Below the pieces are notes generated by a model. That model worked only from the letters and a program-made list of their open reading frames with translations. It ran no database searches and had not been told where the DNA came from. From Actinomycetota bacterium (GTDB taxonomy: Bacteria; Actinomycetota; UBA4738), in contig VAYC01000016.1 of NCBI GenBank assembly GCA_005885025.1, positions 1-16,996 of the forward strand: DNA of 16,996 nt, given 5' to 3'. The position numbers were made by a program, and so were the translations under genes. Position 1 is the stretch's first letter, and every line of letters begins with the position of its first letter. This document shows positions 1 to 8,762 of the stretch, piece by piece.

Positions 1-291
1 GGATCGTCGGTCTCCGCCGACCAGCAGATCGCCACCCCCGACGAGGGGGGCAGCTACGGCGAGCTCATGGACGCCATCGACCTTGCCATCGAGCAGGCCG
101 AACAGGAGCTGGCCGAGGTTTCAGGCCGCCGGAAGCTCGTCGCCCCACACGGAGACAAACGCAAGCGCCGCCGCGGCGGCAAGCCTGCGACGGGCGCTGG
201 CGAAGTAGGCGAGGGCCACACCGAACCCGATGCCGAACGGAGCACCGGCAACCTGGAGGAGGACCCAGGGCTGCTTTCGCAGACCGGCTAG
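1..291 (+). CDS. C-terminal end of an unidentified protein (5' end outside window)
   Basis: The reading frame is open from base 1 and ends at a TAG at 289-291, giving 96 visible residues. I do not recognise the family. The first 40 codons end almost always in G or C, as real genes here do, and encode an acidic helix-prone stretch (GELMDAIDLAIEQAEQEL). The remainder is basic (GDKRKRRRGGK) and then hydrophilic. From base 121 onward the frame is the exact codon-by-codon antisense of the exporter gene on the other strand. The last 56 residues could therefore be a genuine overlapping tail or the run-on of a gene that lost its original stop. There are no membrane segments or catalytic motifs. The high GC3 of bases 1-120 supports a real gene; the function is unknown. 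Confidence 0.5.
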   Translation, partial: GSSVSADQQIATPDEGGSYGELMDAIDLAIEQAEQELAEVSGRRKLVAPHGDKRKRRRGGKPATGAGEVGEGHTEPDAERSTGNLEEDPGLLSQTG

Positions 292-1197
292 CCGCCACAG
301 GTGATCGGGCCTGTTGACGGCGTCGATCACCCCCCACAGCGGCAAGCCGATCATCGCGAAGACCGCCAAGGTGACGGCCAGCATGCCGGTGGCCATGTTC
401 AAGAGCTTCAATCCCGACGCGAGCAGGACGAACACGAGGGCCGGCCGGATCAGGCCGTCGGGTGCCCTCGACGACAACCTTGCGCCGAGGTACACGCCGG
501 GGATGCTGCCCAGCAGCACCGACGCCGTCAGGCTGAGCTGGAAGTCACCGAACAGGATGTGCCCCAGGGCCGCCGCGGCCACCAGCGGGATGGCCTGCAC
601 CAGGTCGGTGCCAACCAGCTCGCGCGAGGCGAGCATCGGGTAGAGCAGCAGCAGCGACACGATGATCAGGGAGCCCGAGCCGACCGAGGTCATGCCGACG
701 ATCGCCCCTCCCACCACACCGATCGCCACCGTGGGGATCCTTCTCAGCCGGAACGTCCTGACCTCGGGCATCCGCCCGGAGACGATGAGCGCCTCGCGAC
801 GTCTTGCCTGGAGCAGCTGGATCAAGCTCTTCACGATGATCGAAGCCGCCGCCGCGATCAGCGCCACACCGAGCGCGACCTTCAGCCGATCCTGGACCTG
901 AGTGCCGTTCCCGAGTTGCCTGAGGATGAAGACGCCGCCGAAGGCGGCCGGGACCGACCCCAGGGCCAGCCAGCGCACCAGGGCCCAGTTGACCGTTCCC
1001 CTTCGCATGTGGACACTGCCGCCGACCGGCTTCATGACCATTGCGGCGACCAGGTCGCTCGAGACCGCAGCGAGGGGCTGGATCTTGAACAGCAGGACGA
1101 GGATCGGGGTCATCAGCGCGCCGCCGCCCATGCCGGTCAGCCCGACGGTGAAACCCACGATCAGCCCGGCCAGGGCCACGTAGAAGTCGATGTGCAC
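121..1197 (-). CDS. TauE/SafE-family membrane transporter (putative sulfite/sulfonate exporter)
   Basis: A polytopic inner-membrane protein of 358 residues. Members of this family export sulfite, sulfoacetate or related organosulfur anions. Two glycine-rich family repeats are visible: an N-terminal one (VGLTGMGGGALMTPILVLLF, about residues 18-37) and a second in the middle (VGGAIVGMTSVGSGSLIIVS). This matches the internal duplication of the family. I see about eight hydrophobic segments, with a basic cytoplasmic-type loop (QARRREAL) between the halves. The start is a GTG at 1197, preceded by GGGAG (minus strand of 1206-1210) with 8 bases of spacing. It is the last gene of the leftward array, behind an Rrf2-type regulator, which suggests sulfur control. 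The substrate cannot be read from sequence. The 3' end overlaps a convergent frame by 171 bases. Confidence 0.9.
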   Translation of the reverse strand: MHIDFYVALAGLIVGFTVGLTGMGGGALMTPILVLLFKIQPLAAVSSDLVAAMVMKPVGGSVHMRRGTVNWALVRWLALGSVPAAFGGVFILRQLGNGTQVQDRLKVALGVALIAAAASIIVKSLIQLLQARRREALIVSGRMPEVRTFRLRRIPTVAIGVVGGAIVGMTSVGSGSLIIVSLLLLYPMLASRELVGTDLVQAIPLVAAAALGHILFGDFQLSLTASVLLGSIPGVYLGARLSSRAPDGLIRPALVFVLLASGLKLLNMATGMLAVTLAVFAMIGLPLWGVIDAVNRPDHLWRLAGLRKQPWVLLQVAGAPFGIGFGVALAYFASARRRLAAAAALAFVSVWGDELPAA

Positions 1198-1329
1198 TGC
1201 GGCTACTCCCGACTGGAACTTCCGGTATCCGGTTCGCCCGAACCTTCGGACCGTTCATGGACCCGAAGGGTCCAGATGGTACGCATTGCCCGGCCAGCTC
1301 GCCAGGGCCGTTTGGACGAACTCGCCGGC
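1198..1329 (-). promoter_or_regulatory. Palindrome-rich leader between the Rrf2 gene and the exporter gene
   Basis: This 132-base gap holds two perfect inverted repeats close together. TGGACCC-GAA-GGGTCCA lies at 1258-1274 (7-bp arms), and GGTTCG-CC-CGAACC at 1231-1244 (6-bp arms). A third pair, CTTCGG/CCGAAG (1244-1249 with 1263-1268), overlaps both and could form alternative folds. On the minus strand there is a weak -10-like TACCAT just upstream of the first palindrome, but no convincing -35. No T-run follows the hairpins, so a standard Rho-independent terminator is unlikely. The repeats may be operators, possibly for the neighbouring Rrf2 protein, or a structured leader. The roles are inferred. 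Confidence 0.45.
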
Positions 1330-1788
1330 TCAGTGAGGGCGCCAGGCGTCCCGCGTCGAGGTGACCGCCTTCACGGGTTCGGGCAGCGTTCCCCGGGCCA
1401 GGTCGGCCACGGTCACCGATTCGAGCACGGCCCGAAGGTTCGCCCGGACCGCCACCCACACCTCACGGAGCGGCTTGGCGGGCCCTTCGTAGCGGATCTC
1501 CTCCGGCCGGGCCTCGTGCACGTTCGCCAGCGGCCCTTCCACCGCCCGGATCACGTCGGCCAGGCTGATGCGGTCGGCCGGGCGCGCCAGCTCGTACCCG
1601 CCTTCCGCCCCACGGTGGCTTCGAACGACGCCCGCGTGACGCAGCTCGGACAGGATCTTGAGCAGGAACGTCAGCGGGATGTCCTGGGCCTTGGCCAGCC
1701 GCTCGGCCGTGACGGGCCCCTTCCCCTCCTCCGCGGCCAGCGCGGCCGTGGCTCGCACGGCGTAGTGGGCCTTGCGCGAGATGCGCAT
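1330..1788 (-). CDS. Rrf2-family transcriptional regulator without cluster cysteines
   Basis: A 152-residue DNA-binding protein. The N-terminal winged helix-turn-helix is typical of Rrf2 proteins: MRISRKAHYAVRA, then LAKAQDIPLTFLLKIL as recognition region, then the wing RGAEGGYELARP. The segment after DVIRAVEG is where IscR and NsrR carry three cysteines that hold an Fe-S cluster. Here the whole protein contains no cysteine, so it cannot bind a cluster that way. Cluster-free members include CymR, which controls sulfur metabolism in Bacillus. With a TauE-type exporter next downstream, a sulfur-responsive role is a reasonable inference but not proven. The ATG at 1788 lies 14 bases after the clpB stop, so it is probably cotranscribed with the chaperones. 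The ligand or signal is unknown. Confidence 0.93.
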   Translation of the reverse strand: MRISRKAHYAVRATAALAAEEGKGPVTAERLAKAQDIPLTFLLKILSELRHAGVVRSHRGAEGGYELARPADRISLADVIRAVEGPLANVHEARPEEIRYEGPAKPLREVWVAVRANLRAVLESVTVADLARGTLPEPVKAVTSTRDAWRPH

Positions 1789-1802
1789 GCCGGGATTCTG
1801 CC

Positions 1803-4406
1803 TCAGGACGAGGTCGCGGCGGGTTGCGCCCGGCGGAACTCCAAGCCCTCGGGGCCGCGATCGATCTCCACCGTGTCGCCTTCCCGGATCTCGCCCGACA
1901 GCAGTTTCAGGGCCAGGGCGTCCTGGACCTCTTTCTGGATGAGCCGCTTCAGGGGCCGGGCGCCGTACGCCGGGTCGTACCCCTTTACCGCGAGGTACTC
2001 GCGCGCGGCCGGGGTCATCGTCACCGTGAGCTTGCGGTCGGCCAGCCGCCGCTGCAGCAGTTGGACCTGGATGTCCACGATCCCGGCGATGTCCTCCTTG
2101 CCCAGCGGATGGAACACGATGATCTCGTCAACCCGGTTCAGGAACTCCGGCCGGAAGGTCTGCCGGACCTCCTCCAGCACGGCCTCGCGCTGATCGTCTG
2201 GGGAGAGTCCCGGCTGGAAGAAGTAGTGGCTGCCGATGTTCGACGTCATCACCACCACCGTGTTGCGAAAGTCCACCGTCCGGCCCTGCCCGTCGGTGAG
2301 CCGCCCATCGTCGAGGAGCTGCAGCAGGACGTTGAACGCGTCCTGGTGCGCCTTCTCGATCTCGTCGAACAGCACCACAGAATAGGGACGCCGCCGGACC
2401 GCCTCCGTGAGCTGGCCGCCCTCCTCATACCCGACGTAGCCGGGCGGCGCGCCGATCAGCCGCGAGACGGTGTGCCGCTCCTGGTACTCGCTCATGTCGA
2501 TGCGGATCATGGCCCGCTCGTCGTCGAACAGGAACTCCGCGAGGGCCCGGGCCAGCTCGGTCTTCCCGACCCCCGTCGGACCGAGGAAGATGAACGAGCC
2601 GATCGGCCGGTTGGGGTCCGATAGTCCCGCCCGGGCCCGCCGGATGGCGTTCGCCACCGCGGTCACGGCCTCGTCCTGGTCGACCATCCGCTGGTGGAGA
2701 CCATCTTCCATGTGGACCAGCTTCTGGACCTCGCCCTCCATCAGCCTGGAGACGGGGATGCCGGTCCACTTCGAGACGACCTCGGCAACGTCCTCCTCGT
2801 CGACCTCTTCCTTGAGCATCTTCTGCTCGGATTGCAGGGCGGCCAGCGCCTGGTTGGCCGCCTCGAGCTGTTTCTGCAGTTCGATCAGGCGCCCGTAGCG
2901 GAGCTCTGCGGCGCGCTCGAGCTGCCCCTCCCGCTCGGCGCGCTCGGCCTCCATCCGGGTGTTCTCCATCTCGGACTTGAGCTTGCGGATCCGATCGATG
3001 GCTTCCTTCTCCTGCTGCCAGTGCGCCTTCATCCCGGACGAACGCTCCCGGAGGTCCGCCAGCTCCTGCTCGATCCGCTCCAGGCGCTCCTTCGATGCGG
3101 GGTCGGTCTCCTTCTTCAGCGCTGCCCGCTCGATCTCGAGCTGCTTCACGCGCCGCTCGACCTCGTCGATCTCCATCGGCATCGAATCGATCTCGATGCG
3201 CAGCCGGCTTGCGGCCTCGTCGATCAGGTCGATGGCCTTGTCGGGAAGGAACCGCCCGCTCACATAGCGGTTGGACAGGATGGCGGCGGCGACCAGGGCG
3301 GCGTCCTGGATCCGGACGCCGTGGTGGACCTCGTAGCGCTCCTTCAACCCGCGCAGGATCGCGATCGTGTCCTCCACCGATGGTTCGCCGACCAGGATCG
3401 GTTGGAACCGCCGCTCCAGGGCCGGGTCCTTCTCCACATGCTTCCGGTATTCGTCGAGGGTGGTGGCGCCGATGGCGCGAAGCTCTCCTCGCGCCAGCAT
3501 GGGCTTGAGCATGTTGCCGGCGTCGACCGCGCCCTCCGCCGCGCCCGCTCCGACCACGGTGTGCAGCTCGTCGATGAAGGTGATGATCTGCCCGTTGCTC
3601 TCGGCGATCTCCCGGAGCACAGCCTTGAACCGCTCCTCGAACTCTCCCCGGTACTTCGAGCCGGCCACCAAGGCGCCGATGTCCAGCGCAACGACCCGCT
3701 TGTCCTTCAGCGAGTCGGGGACGTCACCGGCCACGATCCGTTGGGCCAGGCCTTCCACGATGGCGGTCTTGCCGACGCCGGGCTCACCGATCAACACCGG
3801 GTTGTTCTTCGTCCGCCGCGCCAGCACCTGGATGACCCGGCGGATCTCGTCGTCGCGGCCGATGACCGGGTCGAGCTTCCCCTTGCGGGCGAGCTCGGTG
3901 AGGTCGCGCCCGTAGCGCTCCAGGGCCTGGTACTTCTCCTCGGGGTTCTGGTCGGTCACGCGCTGACGCCCGCGGATCTCGACCAGCGCGGAGAGGACCG
4001 CGTCGCGCGACACGCCGGCGTCCTTCAGGACGCGAGCGGCGTCGGTGGCACCGTCGAGCAGCGCCAGCAGGATGTGCTCGGTGGATACGTACTCGTCGGT
4101 GAGGGCGGCGGCTTCCGAGAAGGCCTTCTCGAGCACGGCGCGAGTGGCCGCCGAGAGGTACAGCTCCTGTCCCGCCGGCCCGTAGACCCTGGGGATCCGG
4201 TCGAGCCCCTCTTCGACCCGGTCCCGAACCTGGCGCGGTGACTGCCCGAGCTTCTGGAGCAACGGGTACACCACGCCCTCGGGATCGGACAGCAACGCGT
4301 ACAGGACGTGAGCCGGCTCCACCAGCTGATGGTTACGAGCCCTGGCCAGCTCCTGCGCCGCGTGCAGCGCCTCTTGAGACTTCTGGGTCAGCTTGTTCGG
4401 GTCCAC
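1803..4406 (-). CDS. clpB: ClpB, ATP-dependent protein disaggregase
   Basis: A cytosolic Hsp100 ring ATPase of 867 residues, normal length. It pulls polypeptides out of aggregates together with DnaK, DnaJ and GrpE. The N-terminal Clp repeat domain spans about residues 1-145. The first AAA+ module has Walker A GEPGVGKT at 207-214 and Walker B IITFIDELH. A long charged middle coiled coil follows (ERIEQELADLRERSSGMKAH onward). The second AAA+ module has Walker A GPTGVGKT, Walker B VVLFDEIEKAH and sensor MTSNIGS. The M-domain separates ClpB from ClpA, and no ClpP-docking loop was recognised. The start is GTG at 4406, one base after the hspR stop (TGACGTG), with GGGGAG 5 bases upstream. Being directly behind hspR, it probably shares the dnaK promoter and HspR control. 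Confidence 0.98.
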   Translation of the reverse strand: MDPNKLTQKSQEALHAAQELARARNHQLVEPAHVLYALLSDPEGVVYPLLQKLGQSPRQVRDRVEEGLDRIPRVYGPAGQELYLSAATRAVLEKAFSEAAALTDEYVSTEHILLALLDGATDAARVLKDAGVSRDAVLSALVEIRGRQRVTDQNPEEKYQALERYGRDLTELARKGKLDPVIGRDDEIRRVIQVLARRTKNNPVLIGEPGVGKTAIVEGLAQRIVAGDVPDSLKDKRVVALDIGALVAGSKYRGEFEERFKAVLREIAESNGQIITFIDELHTVVGAGAAEGAVDAGNMLKPMLARGELRAIGATTLDEYRKHVEKDPALERRFQPILVGEPSVEDTIAILRGLKERYEVHHGVRIQDAALVAAAILSNRYVSGRFLPDKAIDLIDEAASRLRIEIDSMPMEIDEVERRVKQLEIERAALKKETDPASKERLERIEQELADLRERSSGMKAHWQQEKEAIDRIRKLKSEMENTRMEAERAEREGQLERAAELRYGRLIELQKQLEAANQALAALQSEQKMLKEEVDEEDVAEVVSKWTGIPVSRLMEGEVQKLVHMEDGLHQRMVDQDEAVTAVANAIRRARAGLSDPNRPIGSFIFLGPTGVGKTELARALAEFLFDDERAMIRIDMSEYQERHTVSRLIGAPPGYVGYEEGGQLTEAVRRRPYSVVLFDEIEKAHQDAFNVLLQLLDDGRLTDGQGRTVDFRNTVVVMTSNIGSHYFFQPGLSPDDQREAVLEEVRQTFRPEFLNRVDEIIVFHPLGKEDIAGIVDIQVQLLQRRLADRKLTVTMTPAAREYLAVKGYDPAYGARPLKRLIQKEVQDALALKLLSGEIREGDTVEIDRGPEGLEFRRAQPAATSS

Positions 4407-4407
4407 G

Positions 4408-4860
4408 TCAGCTCCCCGGCCCCGCCACGATGGGGCCCCGCCGCCCCGGCTCCGCCTTCACCCGGATGCGAAGTCGCGGCACGCTCGAAAGAGGAACGAT
4501 CTCGGCCCGCCGCGACTCTCTCCGCAGGCGTTCGATCTCCTCGCGCATCCGCCGGCGGGCTCTCTGCAGCTCCCGGTCCATGGTCTCCATGCGCTGTCGC
4601 ATCCGGTCGACCTCGTCCTCCATCTGCACGATCATCTTCACGCCCGCCAGGTTCAAGCCCTGCTCCTGGGTGAGGCGCTGGATCATCCTCAGTCGGTCGA
4701 TGTCGCGTTCGGAGTACCGGCGCGTGTTGCCCGCGGTGCGAGCGGGGCGAAGGAGCCCCTTGCGCTCGTAGATGCGAAGGGTCTGCGGATGCACGCCGGC
4801 CAGCTCGGCCGCCACGCTGATGATGTAGACGGCTCGGTCGTCGCTTCCCTGACGCTTCAT
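4408..4860 (-). CDS. hspR: HspR, MerR-family heat-shock repressor
   Basis: A 150-residue repressor of the MerR superfamily. In actinomycetes HspR binds HAIR inverted repeats upstream of dnaK and clpB, with DnaK acting as co-repressor. The N-terminal winged helix is clear: YIISVAAELAGVHPQTLRIY, ERKGLLRPARTAGNTRRYSE, DIDRLRMIQRLTQEQGLNLA. A long arginine/glutamate-rich dimerisation coil follows (DEVDRMRQRMETMDRELQRA), then a basic tail. The MerR effector-binding domain is absent, as expected. The ATG at 4860 overlaps the dnaJ stop by one base (TGATG), and AGAGG lies just upstream. Encoding the repressor within the operon it controls gives the usual negative feedback loop. Possible alternatives are other short MerR proteins, but position and sequence fit HspR well. 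Confidence 0.95.
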   Translation of the reverse strand: MKRQGSDDRAVYIISVAAELAGVHPQTLRIYERKGLLRPARTAGNTRRYSERDIDRLRMIQRLTQEQGLNLAGVKMIVQMEDEVDRMRQRMETMDRELQRARRRMREEIERLRRESRRAEIVPLSSVPRLRIRVKAEPGRRGPIVAGPGS

Positions 4861-6029
4861 CACGCCTCTGCCCCCATTCCCTTTCGGGGCGACTCCTTCT
4901 CCATCGACTGGAGGCGGGCCAGCAACTCCTTCTCTTCCTTCGAGAGCTTGGAGGGGACGTCGACCCGGACGGTGACCAGCAGGTCGCCGCTGCCGCCCCG
5001 GGGCCGGGGGGCACCCTTCCCGCGGATGCGAAACGTCTTGCCGGAGGGCGTGCCGGCCGGCACCTTCAGCGTCACGGCCCCGTTCAACGTTGGGACTTTC
5101 ACGTTGGCGCCGAGAGCCGCTTCCGCGAACGTCACCGGGACCTCGAGCGTCAGGTCCGAATCCTTCCGGCCGAACATGCGGTGCGGCGCCACCTTGACCA
5201 CGACGAACAGGTCGCCGGGGCGGCTGCCGGCCGGCCCCGCCTCCCCTCGCCCCGCCAGCCGGATGCGCTGCCCGTCCTTCACGCCGGGCGGGATCCTGAC
5301 GGAGAACTCGCGGGTGGTCCGAACGGTTCCCGAGCCGCCGCATCGCTCGCAAGGATGCGGGATGATCTGCCCCGAGCCGCCGCACCGAGGACAGGTGCGG
5401 GACAGCGAGAAGAACCCCTGGTCCTCGGCCACCGTCCCCGTTCCCTGGCACTGCGGGCAGACGTCGGGCGCCGTCCCCGGCTTCGCTCCCGAGCCTCCGC
5501 ACACCGGGCAGGGAGCCGGCCCTTGGATGCGCAAGGGAACGGTGGTGCCCTTCATCGCATCTTCGAAGGAGATACGGACTTCGGTCTCCAGGTCCGCTCC
5601 CCTAGTCGCCCCGCGGGTTCGAGCACCCCGGCCTCGACCGGTGAACATGCCGAGGAGGTCTCCGAGGTCTCCGATGTCGCCCGCCCCCTGGCTGAACGGG
5701 AACCCCTCCACGCGAACGCGTCCGCTTCCAGCGGGCCACCCACCCGTTCCCGCTCCGCCGAACCCTCCGAAGCCCGAGGAAGCCATCTCCCGGACCTGGT
5801 CATACTGCTTGCGCTTCTCCTCGTCGCCGAGCACGTCGTAGGCGGCCGAGATCTCCTTGAAGCGATCCTCGGCGTCCTTGTTCCCCCGGTTCCGGTCGGG
5901 GTGGTGCTGCTGGGCGAGCTTCCGGTAGGTCTTCTTGATCTCGGCGGCCGAAGCGTTCTTGGGGACGCCCAGCACCTGGTAGTAGTCCTTCTCGAACCAC
6001 TCTCGCCGGACGTCTCCGTGTCCGTTCAT
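4860..6029 (-). CDS. dnaJ: DnaJ, Hsp40 co-chaperone
   Basis: A 389-residue type I J-protein, normal length. It delivers unfolded clients to DnaK and stimulates its ATPase. The J-domain occupies about residues 15-80 with the catalytic HPD at 43-45. A G/F-rich linker follows (GFGGFGGAGTGGW). All four zinc-binding repeats are intact: CPVCGGSG, CPQCQGTG, CPRCGGSG and CERCGGSG. The C-terminal beta-barrel substrate-binding domains follow (PPGVKDGQRIRLAGRGEAG onward). The N-terminal extension ending REWFEKDYY is typical of the DnaJ1 copy in actinomycetes, which supports the ATG at 6029. That start lies 22 bases after the grpE stop, with only a weak ribosome site (GAGCTGGG). The downstream stop overlaps the hspR start. 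Confidence 0.97.
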   Translation of the reverse strand: MNGHGDVRREWFEKDYYQVLGVPKNASAAEIKKTYRKLAQQHHPDRNRGNKDAEDRFKEISAAYDVLGDEEKRKQYDQVREMASSGFGGFGGAGTGGWPAGSGRVRVEGFPFSQGAGDIGDLGDLLGMFTGRGRGARTRGATRGADLETEVRISFEDAMKGTTVPLRIQGPAPCPVCGGSGAKPGTAPDVCPQCQGTGTVAEDQGFFSLSRTCPRCGGSGQIIPHPCERCGGSGTVRTTREFSVRIPPGVKDGQRIRLAGRGEAGPAGSRPGDLFVVVKVAPHRMFGRKDSDLTLEVPVTFAEAALGANVKVPTLNGAVTLKVPAGTPSGKTFRIRGKGAPRPRGGSGDLLVTVRVDVPSKLSKEEKELLARLQSMEKESPRKGMGAEA

Positions 6030-6051
6030 CCCAGCTCGCGACCCGCGCTGC

Positions 6052-6647
6052 TCAGCGCCGGACGACCTTCACGCCGGCAGGCCGGATGACGCGCCCTCGG
6101 AGCGTGTAGCCCTGTCGCAGGACGTCGCCCACGACGGGCTCCTCTTGGCCTTCGCCGTCGCCCGACTGCATCAGCGCTTCGTGCAGCGACGGGTCGAACG
6201 GCTTGCCCAGCGCGTCGATGCGCTCCAGCCCCTCCGAGCGAAGCGTCTCCAGCAGCTTCGCGTACACGAGCTCGACCCCGTGGAGGAACCGCTCGAAGTC
6301 GGGCTTCCGCTCCGCGGCCATGAGGGCCAGCTCGAACTCGTCCAGCACCTCGAGCAGGCGCCGCATCAGCGGCTCGGAAGCCATCTCCACCGCGCGGGTC
6401 TGTTCCTTCAGCACCCGCTTCCGGTAGTTGTCGAAGTCCGCTGCCAGCCGCTGGAGGTGGTCCCGGTACTCCGACGCCTCCTTCTGCGCCTTGTCGATCG
6501 CTCCGAGCTGCGCTCCGCCAGTCCGGGTCTCGCTTGCGGCCGCCGGTGCCGCCGCCTCACCGGGGGCATCCGACCGGACGCGACGCTTGTCGGTCACGCG
6601 CACGCGCGGACGGGCCTCTTCTTCCTCGGGGTCTCGCTTGTGCCCGC

Positions 6648-6651
<4 letters not shown>
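6052..6651 (-). CDS. grpE: GrpE, nucleotide exchange factor for DnaK
   Basis: A cytosolic homodimer subunit of 199 residues, usual length. It releases ADP from DnaK and so resets the chaperone cycle. The first 50 residues are a charged, disordered leader (DPEEEEARPRVRVTDKRRV). A long helix follows (EYRDHLQRLAADFDNYRKRV), which forms the paired stalk. The C-terminal beta domain carries the family signature GKPFDPSLHEALM and then VGDVLRQGYTLRGRVIRPAG. The start ATG overlaps the dnaK stop by four bases (ATGA), so its translation is probably coupled to dnaK. No strong ribosome site of its own is visible. Position between dnaK and dnaJ is the standard actinomycete arrangement. Confidence 0.97.
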
Positions 6652-8531
<1,880 letters not shown>

Positions 8532-8569
8532 TCCGATCCTCCTATTGACGAGACTCTTAGCGCATAGCC

Positions 8570-8598
8570 AAGATAAAGTCTGAGTGCAAGACTATCAA
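8570..8598 (-). promoter_or_regulatory. Housekeeping-type promoter of the dnaK operon
   Basis: Reading leftward, TTGATA (8598-8593) and TATCTT (8575-8570) are separated by 17 bases. The first matches five of six bases of the -35 consensus and the second four of six of the -10. Transcription would begin near 8563, leaving a leader of about 30 bases with the AGGAGG ribosome site. No other pair in the gap fits as well. The match is by eye. Confidence 0.65.
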
Positions 8599-8599
8599 C
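8579..8599 (-). promoter_or_regulatory. Degenerate HAIR-like operator (candidate HspR site)
   Basis: On the minus strand GTTGATA and ACTCAGA are separated by seven bases. The HAIR consensus is CTTGAGT-N7-ACTCAAG. Nine of the 14 arm positions match, including the core TTGA and ACTCA, and the spacing is exact. The site overlaps the -35 box and promoter spacer, where a bound repressor would block RNA polymerase. A separate perfect repeat AGTCT-N7-AGACT (8577-8593) overlaps it. HspR binding is inferred from sequence and from hspR lying in this operon. Confidence 0.5.
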
Positions 8600-8681
8600 T
8601 TCCGACAGGAGCGTCCAGCCTCCGACGCCTTTTGCCCATGGTGCTAAAGAGGCTTTGCCCGCCCGTCGAAAAAGGGATACA

Positions 8682-8718
8682 AGGGTGATTGAACACCCTG
8701 TGCGAGCGTGCCGATAAT
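8682..8718 (+). promoter_or_regulatory. Promoter and palindromic operator of the DivIVA-like gene
   Basis: TTGAAC (8689-8694) and GATAAT (8713-8718) lie 18 bases apart and match the -35 in four and the -10 in five of six positions. Transcription would start near 8725. An inverted repeat with 6-bp arms, AGGGTG-N6-CACCCT (8682-8699), straddles the -35 box. A protein bound there would compete with polymerase, so it is a candidate repressor site. The regulator is not known; the sequence does not resemble HAIR. Confidence 0.5.
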
Positions 8719-8762
8719 TCAGGCCCTTCGCCCGCACAATGGAGGAAGGACCTGGAGGCCAC

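Noticed and set aside
301..2193. 630-codon plus-strand open frame
   Set aside because: It is antisense to the exporter, Rrf2 and clpB genes, with a low-complexity Arg/Asp/Gln/His composition. It is a by-product of high GC.
2694..4241. 515-codon plus-strand open frame
   Set aside because: It is antisense to clpB, whose ATPase motifs are unmistakable. The antisense product has no recognisable domain.
8739..8762. ATG at 8739 as start of the DivIVA-like gene
   Set aside because: It has no ribosome site and lies only about 14 bases from the predicted transcription start. GTG 8763 has GGAGG just upstream.
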